This document shows, piece by piece, positions 30,502 through 41,031 of a stretch of DNA of 42,517 bases (position 1 is its first letter; every line of letters starts with the position of its first letter). The DNA is from Sphaerosporella brunnea (taxonomy: Eukaryota; Ascomycota; Pezizomycetes; Pezizales; Pyronemataceae), in the NCBI GenBank assembly GCA_008704415.1, contig VXIS01000382.1:1-42517 (forward strand). Direction: 5' to 3'. The position numbers were made by a program, and so were the translations under genes. Below the pieces are notes generated by a model. The model was not told the origin of the DNA. It made no database searches and saw only the letters and a program-made list of their open reading frames with translations.

Positions 30502-30529
30502 ATGTCACGGTGAGCCGTGGGCTAGCAAC
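30494..30529. other. Hairpin at the B1/A2 junction
   Basis: GTTGCTAG (30494-30501) and CTAGCAAC (30522-30529) are perfect complements. Inside them CACGG and CCGTG pair as well. The structure spans the B1/A2 junction, which in this class corresponds to the crossover site of the circular intermediate. A near-match CTAGGCAAC precedes the element at 26020-26028, and GTTGCTAG ends B2. A role as recombinase site is inference. Confidence 0.55.
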
Positions 30530-30865
30530 AGAGACGCTGCACCGTGGTGGGTGGTCGGCCACCGGTGGCGGGTTATGTAAGATTATTACACTTACTATGG
30601 TTTCTTTCTTACGTATTTCCTTACTAAGATATAAAACTATAAGGCAGTAACGATGGTATGATAACAGCATTCTACGAGTTTCCATTACTTTCTTTACTAT
30701 GTTTTGTCACCATGTTTCTAGCACTTTCTAGCCCCTTCGATGCTACGTCACTTTGGAATCTTCTAGTTTCCACAAGGCAGACTTGCAGGTCTTCTAGACC
30801 ATTCTTTCCTTAGTTTCGAATTTGCCACCAGATTGTTATCACATGATGTACTCAGCATCGTTGGC

Positions 30866-30873
30866 TATAAAAG
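30866..30873 (+). promoter_or_regulatory. LTR TATA box
   Basis: TATAAAAG in the 5' LTR, about 80 bp before an AATAAA; the same box is in the 3' LTR at 38192-38199. It probably drives genomic RNA of the element. Confidence 0.65.
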
Positions 30874-30954
30874 CTACGAGCTTTTCCTACATTCATTCTT
30901 TTCTCTTCTTTCGATACGGCCTTTCGAGCAGCCCAGATTGTATCGACTATCATC

Positions 30955-30960
30955 AATAAA
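30955..30960 (+). terminator. LTR polyadenylation signal AATAAA
   Basis: AATAAA in the 5' LTR, with the functional equivalent at 38281-38286 in the 3' LTR. Order U3-TATA-AATAAA fits an LTR. Confidence 0.5.
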
Positions 30961-31491
30961 TACTGAGTTGATCAGTGACCTGAGTGCGAGTATTCTCTTG
31001 GTATTTATCAAGTCAGATACACAAACGGTTCTGAGTTTATTTGCATCTGTGAAATAGCGGATCTTATAAGCTCACGAAAAGGTTACATTTTTTTCACTCC
31101 GACCAGTATCTTTTCTCTCTACCCAACCTACAATCTTTGATCCTCAGACCAGACTGATCACCTGGTTCTCCCCTACTCGAAGCCGCCCTGCTGGCCAGGA
31201 AATTTCCGAATTTACGACATATCAATATCACGAACCAAGACACAACCACAAGTACGGCTCACTTTAAGCACGACAAGCACAACAATACATTTTCGAGTCT
31301 TTAAGACAATCCTAGGAACGACAAGCGTCAACAAGGCCTTAGTTAACCGGCAGAGGTATCAGCAGTCCCGGGTTAAGCTTTAAGACGAATAGTTAGATCG
31401 ATCAGGAGACAGCCCTGCACAATTCTATTCAAGAGCTCTCGACGCGAGCTATACAGACAACAATTCCTCGATAGCATTCCCGAGTGCATAG

Positions 31492-34400
31492 GCCTCAGGG
31501 AAGTGCACAACACCCATCACCACGGAGCAACCAACAGCAACAAGAAGGAGCCAACGCCTCAATCCAGAAATACCCACAGAAGAGGTCATTCAAGCGCTCC
31601 ACGACGAAGCAGAGGAACAGAGACAACAACCAAAGAAGAGAGGCAGACCACGAAAGAAGCAACCAGAGGAAACCGAAGCCTCTCAATCAGCCCACTCAGA
31701 ATCAGAAGCCGAATCAGAAGTCTCTGAGACCAGTACCAATCGACCACCAATTACACAGATTTTTAAATCGGAACACGAAGCACGCAAGCGTCTACAGGAC
31801 CTTCAGGACCACATAGAAGTTGTCCTTGATTGGATTCCCAAAAGTACTGGATCAGACCAGCTCTATAACTACGAACTCCTCATTGAGAGCAACACCGAAT
31901 TTAACCAACTTGAGAAGGAGCTTCACAATTTTCGATTGGAACAATTCACTCCACGATTTGAAAAGCTTGAGCAAGAGATACAGCAAGCTACGACCGAAGA
32001 AACCAAAGAACGAGCCAAAGGTTTACTTCAGACTTGGCAACGCCTATACGAAGAAGGAAGATTCAAATCAGACTCGGCTCTAACAGCATCAACAAACAAA
32101 GCCATCCAAGATTACCTGGACTTAACAAGGCAAACAACTCCTCCACCACACGAGGTCAGAGACACTAGCCACGAAGAAACTCCAAGACCACCAGGAGGAT
32201 TTGAAGAAGACGAATCCAGCTCAGAAGAAGAAAATCCAAACCCACAGTCTCCAAGGAAACAACTTTTCAGGCCCAGAATCGAAGTCCAAGCAACCACCGC
32301 CATGGCAGAAAAGTTTAAAGTCCCAAAGCCACGAACCTATTCAGGAGACAACCAGGATAGAGATGCAGCCACCATCGACGCATGGCTACAGGAAGTCAAG
32401 GACTACCTGACGCTTTCAGGGCTTCAAGACAACGACAAGAAACTCCTAGTGCTTCAGTACTTCCTCAGCGGAACAGCAAAGGAGTTCTACCATACCAAAC
32501 GCATGGAAGGCACCATGAACTTCGATGAGTTTCTCACTAAGCTCAAGAACCATATCATTCCATCCACAGAAGTCAATCGATATTGGGATGATTGGTATAA
32601 GATCTCTCAGACTCGAAATGGCAGGGTGGACCGCATCAACGCCACTGCCATTCGACTTGAGAAAGTAGCAGCTCGAATTGGAAAAGCCATCAACACCCAG
32701 GTCAAAATCCAGCGATTCTTGGATGCTATGCACCCAGATCTTCGCTATGCAGTTGAGCCTGAGGTTGTGGATCGATTGACAGCGAAATGGGAAGACGTCA
32801 AGAAGCTAGCGGAACGAAAGGATGCCGCTCTTTTCCAAGCTGGAAAGTATGGACGACCGCAACAATTGAATCGAAATGGACAACACCATTCTAGCAATGC
32901 TATGAATCCTCAGTTCAGCAAGAACAACAACAACTCAGGACGAGGAAACCAAGGAAGGAACAACAAGCAATTCAAGAAGCTTTCAGACCATGAGAAAGCG
33001 CAACTCAGACAGGAGAAGAAGTGCTTCTACTGCAAGAAGGCAGGACACTTCATCAACGAATGCAGAGCCAAGCAACGAAATCAGCAACAAGGCAAATGGA
33101 TTCAATCAGCAAGAACCACTGTCAACATAATGGAAGACAACTTACCACCAACTGTGGAAGAATTCATCGAAACTGCACGAGCAGAACATAGCAAGAAGGA
33201 CAACATCAACAACATGGTCACCAACATGAATGTCAACGGAAGGCAGGCGAGAGTTCTTCTAGACACAGGGACAACAGGGACGAATCTTATGTCCAGCAGT
33301 TGGGCCCAGACACACAACATCTTTACCAGAGAACTGCCGCAACCTATCACCATTCACATGGCCGCGAAAGGATCCAAGACAAACGCCAATCGATTTGCTT
33401 ACGCCAACGTCGAAATTAAAGCAGGATTCACTGAGAAAACGAAGTTTCTCATAGTAGCAGTCAGCTCATACGACATCATCCTAGGAATGCCTTTCCTTCA
33501 GGATAACCATGTGAACCTGAATACGGCAGATTCTACAGCACACTTCCCGAAACATGACACCACCATCCAGTGTGCAACAAGACAGCCTAGAACATTCTCT
33601 CTCACATCATCAGCAACTACCGAAGACATCCCACCTTTCGATAAGATGTTTCCAACAGTATTCCCAGAGAAGGAACCAGAAGGATTACCTCCACTACGTG
33701 ATAGATGCAATCATGTGGTCAGACTTGATCCAGACAAACTAGAGCAATTCAAGTTCCATGCAAGGCGTATTCCTGACGCCTACCGGAAGGACCTCATTGC
33801 TCACCTGGACAATTGGAAACGACAGGGAATTGCAGTGCCTGGACCCGGCAGATTCCCATGTTCAATTTTCGGAACACCAAAGATACCACCCTCCAAAGGA
33901 TGGAGATGGGTGAATGACCTTCGAGATAGGAATAGCATCACAGAACGAGACTACACGCCACTACCTCATGCAGATAACATCCGAGAGGATGCTGCTAGAG
34001 CGAACTTCAAGTCAGTTCTAGACCTTTCCAACGCCTATCACCAGGTGCGAGTGGAGCCATCATCGGAAGAATTAAATGTCATCAATGCAGATGACCTCGG
34101 CTCTTTTCAAGTTAAGGTCATGCTGCAGGGAGACTGCAATGCTCCTGCAACCATGATGCGCTGCATGAACACTATCTTAGGCGAATTCATCGGAAAATTT
34201 GTATGGGTGTACCTAGATGACATCCTTATCTTTTCCGAAACTCGAGAAGAACACATGCGACACCTTGAGCAAGTTTTTCGGCAGCTTGCAAAAGCGAAGT
34301 TCTATCTCAGGATGGACAAATGTCAGTTCCTGACATCCCAGCTACGCCTCCTAGGACACATTATCTCTGGTCATGAGATCCACCCACACCCAGAGAGAAT

Positions 34401-37400
34401 TCGGAAAATACAGGATTGGCGCACACCCACAAACAAAAAGCAGCTACAAAGCTTTTTAGGTGTAATCAATTATGTGGCACCACACCTTTTTCACAGCTCC
34501 ACTATCCTAGCACCACTCACGGAATTAACCGGAAATGCTGAGTGGCGATGGGATGCCCTGCATGACCATGCATTTCGGCAGATCAAGGATCTTTGCCGAA
34601 AACATGTACCCCTCACACCACTTCGATATGACAGAATCAAGTCAGGCGAAGATAAGGTGTATCTGGTGACAGATGCATCTCGGGTGGGGACGGGTGCATT
34701 CATTTGTCATGGCAAGAATCTAGAAGATTCGAAGTCTAGAATCGCAGCGATACACAGCAGACGCTTTTACCGCCACCCAGGAAAATTACAACACCACCAA
34801 CCAGGAGCTTCTAGCTATAGTTGATGCACTAGGTGCATTCGAAACAAAGCTATTAGGAATACCATTTACGGTAATTACTGACCACAAGGCACTGGAGTAC
34901 CTTGTGACGAAACCCATGACCACTGGCAGACTAGCCAGATGGTTGGAATACATCCAGATGTTCGATTTCCAAATCCAGCACACACCAGGAGAAAGCAATC
35001 AATTAGCAGACACCCTTTCACGTCTGTATGAGGATGAGGACAAGGAGATAACGCCACCGGATGAGTTCCTCCATGAGAACTTAAAACCAGAGGATTTCGG
35101 CTCCATTGACAGTCTCCTCAACCCAACAACCTCCATTCCTCAACAGACCACTTCCACCGAAACAGACAAGCTTTCCTCACACTTTTCACACGCTCTTCAA
35201 GTCTCAAATGAGATGTCCACCTCAAACAACAAACCTTCCGCCAGCCTCCGCCCCAAGGGAGCCTCGCGCTATGAGAGGTGCGACCCAAACCTCCACTGGA
35301 CAGCCTGCCGCTCCAGAGACGGCTGCCCATATCACTATTCCTCAGGATTCATGGAAACCTTCAGCACCTGGAAGTCAAACTCTCAGTATCACGCTCAATT
35401 TGAATCCGATAGCGACGACGAATTCTACGACTCCCCAGACGAAGACACAGACATGGACGATTCATTTGGACCCGATTCAGAATGTCCAGACCCAGATGAA
35501 GACCCCATCGGCAACTATGAGTGGCTTGTCCACCATGGTTACATCACCTACGCGAATAGTTCAAGGGCACCTGCCCTCCAATGGTCTCCAGAATCAGGCG
35601 CACCACGCCCGAAATTCCCACAGGAGAGACAACACCCAGACGGCCCTTGGTGGAAACAGGATATACCCAGACAAGTACAGACCTTCACCACCACGCCTAC
35701 CCCCAGGACGCTCCCAGACCAGCAACAGAACAACCAGGAAAACCCCCAGCGAATCCAGGACGAAGTCACGCCATTCCAAACCTACGCCATCGCACCCAGG
35801 AGAAACCCCCTCTTGGTCGACAAAGACCCCATCGAAGGAGGAAATCGACAGGTTTATGGCCAGGCTGAGGCCAACCCAGGTGGAGTATGTGCGCTCCTCC
35901 AAGCTGCCACCCACCAAGATAGTCAGATTTCCAACCCATCCAGTCACCGCCATCTGGTACCCAGACTCCAGAGAGAGCGGCCCATTGAGCCCATTTCCCC
36001 ACCCATGGAACCCATACCCTCTGATCCCCAGGCCTTTCTAACTCGAGCTCAGGCTCGTAAGGAACAGGAGAAAAAGGATAAGGAATCGGCAGAGCATGAC
36101 CAAGGTTCCAACAAGGATTTTGAAGGGGAAGGGACTCAGCAAAAAATTCAGCCATCGATTTCGGACGAAACTCCTCTTCTGGACAAAGAGGATGCAGAAA
36201 TGTTCGAACCACCTCAACACCCACCAGGAAATCGTTCCCAGGAAGTCATTCATTACGACACTCGCAACAGAGTACCCGCATTTTTCCTTGACAACCACAT
36301 AGGGAAGGCCATGCTCCCTACATTCAAGCAGGCATATGAAGACGATCCCATGGTCAAGAATGGCATTCGCAAGCCATTTCACTGGCATGACACAGGATAT
36401 GTTGTGCTAGATGACCCCTCCATCACCTCCAACCTTCGAGTTTACGTCCCCAATGCAGTCCTTTCCAGAGACAATCCCTCCTCCTCAGTCCGGCATGTCA
36501 TCATGCAGAGTTGTCACAAGAGTGTGGGACATCAAGGCACCGAGAAGACCTACATCCTATGCAGGCAGAGTTTTTACTGGCCTAGGATGAAGCAGGACAT
36601 CGACGAGTTCTGCAGAGAATGCCTTGAGTGTCAGCGCAACAAAGATGCCACCACCAAGCCAATTGGCGAAGCTCGCCTCTTGGAAATTCCCCTTCGCCCA
36701 TGGGAGTCAATTGCTATTGATTTCCTTGGTCCATTCAACTCTTCGGACGGTTTCAAGCACATCATGGTCATCATTGACCGCTTCTCTTCTGGTCTTGTTT
36801 TGGTTCCCCTAAAGGACGGATTTTCGGCAAAGGACGTTACGGATGTTTTCATTAAACACTACTACGCTCGCTACGGACTCCCAGAGTCAATCGTTTCGGA
36901 CAGAGACCCTCGATTCACCTCGCAGTTCTGGCAAGGACTCCACAAGCAGATTGGTACCTGACCTCCTCATGGCCACCGCTTTCCATCAAAACACCAATGG
37001 ACAAGTGGAGCGGGCCAACCGTACCATCGCTCAAATGCTTCGGATTTTCACCAACAACAAACAGGCAGACTGGTCTCGTCATCTCTGGCGTGTTGAGCAC
37101 GCCTTCAACCACTCTCCTTCCACCACCATCAAGCGTACCCCTCACGAAGTTCAATTTGGTCATATCCCTCGCATTTTACCAGTTGAATTCGATTCGAATG
37201 TCCCTGCAGTCAATGAGTACCTCGAGCAGCAAAAGATCAACAATGCTGTGGCTCGAGATGCATTGCTGGCAGCACGTCACCGCCAGGCAAGCATTGCTGC
37301 CAAGCGTAGGAATCCTAAGGTTCAACTTCAGGTTGGACAATGGGTGTTTTACAAGAGACGTTCTCGAGGGAAGGGCAAGGTTAGGAAGCTTATGGAAGTT

Positions 37401-37874
37401 TGGGAAGGGCCCTACAGGATCACAAAAGTCGATGAGGATACAGGCAACTGCACACTTGAACTCCCCAAGAACAAGCGTGTTTATCCCATCTTCGCCCAGG
37501 ACAAACTCAAGCTCTTCCAGCGAATTTCAGACAAGACAATTCCGCCTCCTCCCTCCAGCTACGATGACGAAGAAGAAGACGACCACACTCTCTACAACAT
37601 CAAGGAGATTCTCGACCACAAGAAGATTAACGGTATCGATTACTGGTATATCTCTTGGGAGAATTATGGACCTGAAAACAACTCTTGGGAACCTGATGAG
37701 AATGTACGCAACACTGGCGCTGATTCCATCCAGGAATTCCTTTCGAAGAGGACCCAGGACTACACCTCCACCGCAGTCACTCTTCCTCCCGATTTTTTCT
37801 TTCCTTCTGATGATTCTTTCTGTTCTTCTCCTATGTCATCTATTGCTTCTTCCGTTTTTGATTTACGTGAGTAA
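31492..37874 (+). pseudogene. Gag-Pol polyprotein of the gypsy chromovirus, two single-base frameshifts
   Basis: Three phases form one polyprotein: 31492-34768, 34769-36958 and 36960-37874. Each shift matches one extra T, in the T-run 34765-34768 (within RNase H, after IAAIHSRRF) and at 36959 (within integrase, after LHKQIG). Gag has a KKRGRPRKK-like basic part and the zinc knuckle CFYCKKAGHFINEC. The protease has LLDTGTTGT. Reverse transcriptase has VLDLSNAYHQVRV, QGDCNAPATMM and WVYLDDILIF; RNase H starts YLVTDASRVGTGAF. Integrase has an HHCC finger (CHKSVGHQ...CRECLECQ), IAIDFLGPF, SDRDPRFTSQFW and NGQVERANRT. A chromodomain (YNIKEILDHKKINGIDYWYI) ends it. A linker of about 400 residues lies between RNase H and integrase. 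No ATG occurs in frame before 32302, so the start is unresolved. Confidence 0.9.
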
Positions 37875-37891
37875 CTGTTTCAACTGTTTTT

Positions 37892-37901
37892 TAAGGGGAA
37901 G
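37892..37901 (+). promoter_or_regulatory. Polypurine tract of the gypsy element
   Basis: TAAGGGGAAG directly before the TG of the 3' LTR, the usual plus-strand primer position. Confidence 0.75.
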
Positions 37902-38413
37902 TGTAAGATTATTACACTTACTATGGTTTCTTTCTTACGTATTTCCTTACTAAGATATAAAACTATAAGGCAGTAACGATGGTATGATAACAGCATTCTA
38001 CGAGTTTCCATTACTTTCTTTACTATGTTTTGTCACCATGTTTCTAGCACTTTCTAGCCCCTTCGATGCTACGTCACTTTGGAATCTTCTAGTTTCCACA
38101 AGGCAGACTTGCAGGTCTTCTAGACCATTCTTTCCTTAGTTTCGAATTTGCCACCAGATTGTTATCACATGATGTACTCAGCATCGTTGGCTATAAAAGC
38201 TACGAGCTTTTCCTACATTCATTCTTTTCTCTTCTTTCGATACGGCCTTTCGAGCAGCCCAGATTGTATCGACTATCATCAATAAATACTGAGTTGATCA
38301 GTGACCTGAGTGCGAGTATTCTCTTGGTATTTATCAAGTCAGATACACAAACGGTTCTGAGTTTATTTGCATCTGTGAAATAGCGGATCTTATAAGCTCA
38401 CGAAAAGGTTACA
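37902..38413 (+). repeat. 3' LTR of the gypsy element
   Basis: 512 bp, the same as 30576-31087 as far as read. Confidence 0.95.
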
Positions 38414-38580
38414 GGTAAGCTCCGCTCGCCCGGCCGCCAGCGGCGGGCTGGCTCCGCCTGCCCGGCCGGAGCAGAAACTTAAGGGTCCGGCCACACCGCC
38501 CCCCCTTCTGTTCCTCACCACACACGGTTCTCGCTTCGCCCCCACCCACCCACTCCATTTCTCAGTAGCTCCTCGGAGAC
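38414..38580 (+). repeat. Right part of segment A2 of the YR retrotransposon
   Basis: Continuation of A2 after the gypsy insertion; the left part is 30502-30575. Bases 38526-38542 (ACGGTTCTCGCTTCGCC) match A1 at 26034-26050 with one mismatch. GC-rich and partly palindromic near 38418-38467. Confidence 0.6.
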
Positions 38581-38781
38581 TGGGAGGAGCTGTCGGCAGC
38601 TTCGCTGCCGCACCCGGGCAAACACATGGGAAGGAGGATGAGGACGGAGTGGCGGAGAAAGGATGAGGTCGGAGGATGGACCTGGAGCGGAGGAACGGGG
38701 ACACTTGGTTTACTTGTTCGCTCCAGCGCTTTTTGTATTTTGTTTCAATGGGTATTTGCTCGCAGGCGCGATAGTTGCTAG
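38581..38781 (+). repeat. Split direct repeat B2 (3' terminus of the YR retrotransposon)
   Basis: 201 bp, about 97% identical to B1 (30301-30501). It ends GTTGCTAG, after which the hAT sequence resumes. Confidence 0.85.
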
Positions 38782-38915
38782 GGGAGACCGCGGGCGACGG
38801 CAGTCGATGGCAAAAATTGTAGCCGGTCGTAGTCCGAGGTGCCTACTGGACCGCAACATGTAGTCCAGTCCCGTCGCAAATCAGAACTGAACCGGACGGA
38901 CCGTAGGGAACACTG

Positions 38916-38923
38916 GCCACAGC
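38916..38923. repeat. hAT target-site duplication, right copy
   Basis: GCCACAGC after the inverted hAT end GGGAACACTG, identical to 23297-23304. Confidence 0.9.
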
Positions 38924-39670
38924 TCCGGGATAGATTAGGCCAGTGAATGGTGCCAGCAATCATGAATGCGGATGCCTAGGATAGTGGGTGCAATGTATGA
39001 GACCCCCCAATGCTGAAAAAAAATCTGGCAGATTCTTACTCGGCAGGCTATCAGTTAGATATCTTTGCTGGCATGCCACACAGTGATCCATTGCAGCTTA
39101 ATCGGCAAAAATTCGGCCAGCTGAAACACTGCAAACCCTCAGCTACTTACTTCCGGAATTCCATTGGCCTGGACTGTAACAAGCTGTGTCTGCTCGTCAA
39201 CCAGCGCACAGTCGTACTCACCGCATTTAGTTGCACGCGACGTGGCAATATGAAGTGGAGGCAGAGAAGGGTTGCAAAGTTTGGCTGAGCCTCACGGAAG
39301 TTCTTCCATGAAGACCTGGGGGCTAAACTTGTGTATTGCTGCAGTAAAATATAGCAGGCTTTCCAAGGTCGACAGATTTTTTGATTGTCCATTTCGTCTC
39401 AAAAAGCAACCTCGGGAATTGCAATGTACCGCCGAACGAAGACGTCCTAATATATACTGCGAACAAACGACAGGCCTTTGAAGCGTGCTTCCTAGCTACC
39501 CGCGTTATTTATTCATCCATTAAACTCCACCTTCGGCTTGATTTTTGTCCTCACGCTCAACTACACCCGAACCGGTGTGTTCAAGTTCGTCGTGCTTGAC
39601 TTCTCAGGAACTTACACACCAAAAGGGTCCCTTGAAATTTCGCCATCAAATTTTCACTCGAACTGCACGT
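38924..39670. other. Host flank right of the hAT element; no gene recognised
   Basis: Short plus-strand frames at 39010-39288 and 39381-39599 have no motif or family. Nothing else seen. Confidence 0.45.
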
Positions 39671-41031
39671 CTTTTTTTTTTGTTTTAATCATCCTGTATT
39701 CAGCCGCTTGCGGCCATGACATGGGACTATATATATAAATCTACCCTTGGACCTCATGTGTCCACAGACGGGTGTGATTCAATAAACATACCAAGGAAAG
39801 TCGTGTTCAATGTGTGACAAAGGAAAGACAAAAAGAAAGCAAAGGGAAGAATAGGCGGGGTCATTCTTGTGGCTTCTCTGGCCACTTTCCTACATGCGTG
39901 CTCGACAGGAAGCCCAACAGGGCTTCCGTGCACCTAGCGTCTGCCAGGATCCTGGCCACCGGAGTGGAGGTCCTCTTCCAGCCCTCCTTGCCATCTACTT
40001 TCGTTGCCAGCCCTATGGCCTTCCATAGGGCTTCCTGCTCTTTCTTCCATCTTGCGCATCTCTTCAGGAGATGCTCCCTCGTCTGCTTGGGGGCCTTGCG
40101 GCACCACCAGCACTTGTCATCCGTCCGGCGGCCGGTCCACATCAGATATGGAGCGGTGGGTGCTTTGTTGAGCCGGAGTTGGAAGTATCGAGACGCCAGT
40201 CCTTTAGGAGCCTTGGCCGCAGTCTTGTCCCATTTAGCCTTACGCTTATAGTAGGCTTTGGCTTTGATCTGGCGGCTCAGCCAGGCATTTCGGTCTTTCG
40301 TCCTGGCGTCGGTGACCAGGCGGCCAATGTGCACCAGTGATGTGACCTCGACTGTGTGCGGCCTGTCCAGTCGGTCTCTTGCAGCGGCCTTGGCGACTTG
40401 GTCGGCCATTTCGTTGCCTGGGATGCCTTTGTGCCCGTGCACTCATCTGTACTCGGTGTTCCAGCTGAGCAGATGTAGCTCATTTTCAGCTTGGCAGATT
40501 CGTGGTAGCAGCCATTGACCTGCCCCCGGGTCACTACGCCTCAGGTGTTTGAGTGCCGCTTGAGCGTCCACAAAGATGTAGACGGTTCCAGGCAGGTTCG
40601 GTGGGTCTTCTTGTCGGAGGCGTGATCTAACGTGGGTGCTTCTCGATGCCAGTTCTAGTCCAGCTGCGATGCCGAACAGCTCTGCGTCATAGGCTTCCTT
40701 GTTATTGCCAATGTAGCCACTGCTTCGGCACCACTCGTCGATACTCATGCTGGTTCGTGCGACTGCGCCAAAGGCACAGTGGCCGTCTTCCAAGCGTGAT
40801 CCGTCCGTGTACACTGCCATGTGGTTTGTTGTGGGCTGTTCCAGTGACGAGGCCGTCAGCGCCGCAGTGTTTTCATCCTCCTCAATGGCGACATGGCCAG
40901 TGGGGTGCTGGAGATTCGGTCGAGTCGGTTCTATGCCGGTGGTGTGAGCCTTTTCCTTATATCTTGAGTCAAGGCTGAGAGTGGGTTATCCTTTAGCTAA
41001 TAGAAGAGCCAGGAAGTCTCGATTATCACAA
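39671..41031 (-). mobile_element. LINE (Tad-like non-LTR retrotransposon), 5'-truncated
   Basis: On the minus strand the unit ends in an A-rich tail (complement of the T-run 39672-39681) preceded by the segment containing GGCCGCAAGCGGC that also occurs in the LINE stub at 6583. It encodes the last part of a Tad-type polyprotein: a frameshifted linker, RNase H and a C-terminal Cys/His knuckle. Reverse transcriptase and endonuclease are missing. The left limit near 41031 is set by an LTR-like sequence that begins TGTAATAATC. No target duplication was found. Confidence 0.65.
39861..40960 (-). pseudogene. LINE ORF2 C-terminus: RNase H and zinc knuckle, broken
   Basis: Read on the minus strand, an open part starting near 40960 leads to MAVYTDGSRLEDGHCAFGAV. 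It then shows YDAELFGIAAGLELA and YIFVDAQAALKHLRR, giving the Asp, Glu and Asp of RNase H. TGA at 40443-40445 replaces what is probably Trp before VHGHKGIPGNEMADQVAK, which carries the fourth acidic residue. A C-terminal knuckle follows, CWWCRKAPKQTREHLLKRC (Cys-x2-Cys...His-x4-Cys), and the frame ends at TGA 39861-39863. Upstream of 40960 the matching sequence (NPLSALTQDIRKRL) is in another phase, so a frameshift is present too. Not functional as it stands. Confidence 0.75.

Larger units (their letters stand above)
30576..31087 (+). repeat. 5' LTR of the gypsy element
   Basis: 512 bp, begins TG and ends CA, and is the same as 37902-38413 as far as read. It includes a TATA box and AATAAA signal listed separately. 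Confidence 0.95.
30576..38413 (+). mobile_element. Ty3/gypsy chromovirus LTR retrotransposon, 7.84 kb
   Basis: Bounded by two 512-bp LTRs (TGTAAGATTATTACA ... GGTTACA) that look identical when read side by side. The flanks GGTTA (30571-30575) and GGTAA (38414-38418) match at four of five bases, the expected 5-bp target duplication. A polypurine tract (TAAGGGGAAG) precedes the 3' LTR. The interior encodes Gag, protease, reverse transcriptase, RNase H, integrase and a C-terminal chromodomain in that order. It lies inside segment A2 of the YR retrotransposon and is therefore the youngest insertion. No convincing tRNA primer-binding site was seen next to the 5' LTR. Confidence 0.95.
26029..38781 (+). 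mobile_element. Tyrosine-recombinase retrotransposon (Ngaro/DIRS-type) interrupted by a gypsy element
   Basis: It inserted in the 3' flank of the hAT transposase gene. In order it encodes a Gag-like protein, reverse transcriptase with RNase H, and a tyrosine recombinase; there is no integrase and no methyltransferase domain. The 3' end shows split direct repeats: B1 (30301-30501), a segment A2, and B2 (38581-38781). A2 contains the gypsy insertion. The 5' end (A1, from 26029) matches both the start of A2 (ATGTCACGGT) and a later part of A2 near 38526 (ACGGTTCTCGCTTCGCC, one mismatch). Without the gypsy the element is about 4.9 kb. Lack of target duplication fits recombinase-mediated integration. 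Exact ends are inferred from the A/B repeats. Confidence 0.8.
23305..38915 (+). mobile_element. hAT DNA transposon, split by two nested retrotransposons
   Basis: The left end CAGTGTTCCCCACGGTCCGT and the right end, read inverted as CAGTGTTCCCTACGGTCCGT, are terminal inverted repeats 15.6 kb apart and flanked by a perfect 8-bp duplication. The octamer length and CAG tip are typical of hAT elements. Removing the inserted YR retrotransposon (26029-38781), which contains a gypsy element, leaves 23305-26028 plus 38782-38915, about 2.86 kb. That is a normal hAT size with one transposase gene. Subterminal regions carry many TAGTCC/GGACTA and GTCCAGTCC motifs on both sides, as expected for transposase binding. 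Confidence 0.9.

Noticed and set aside
34904..36961. Separate host gene with an integrase domain
   Set aside because: It continues RNase H in phase after a single-base shift and lies between identical LTRs, so it is part of the gypsy polyprotein.
38581..38781. A second, independent YR retrotransposon fragment right of the gypsy
   Set aside because: Removing the gypsy places this repeat where B2 of the same element should be, followed directly by hAT sequence. One element explains it.
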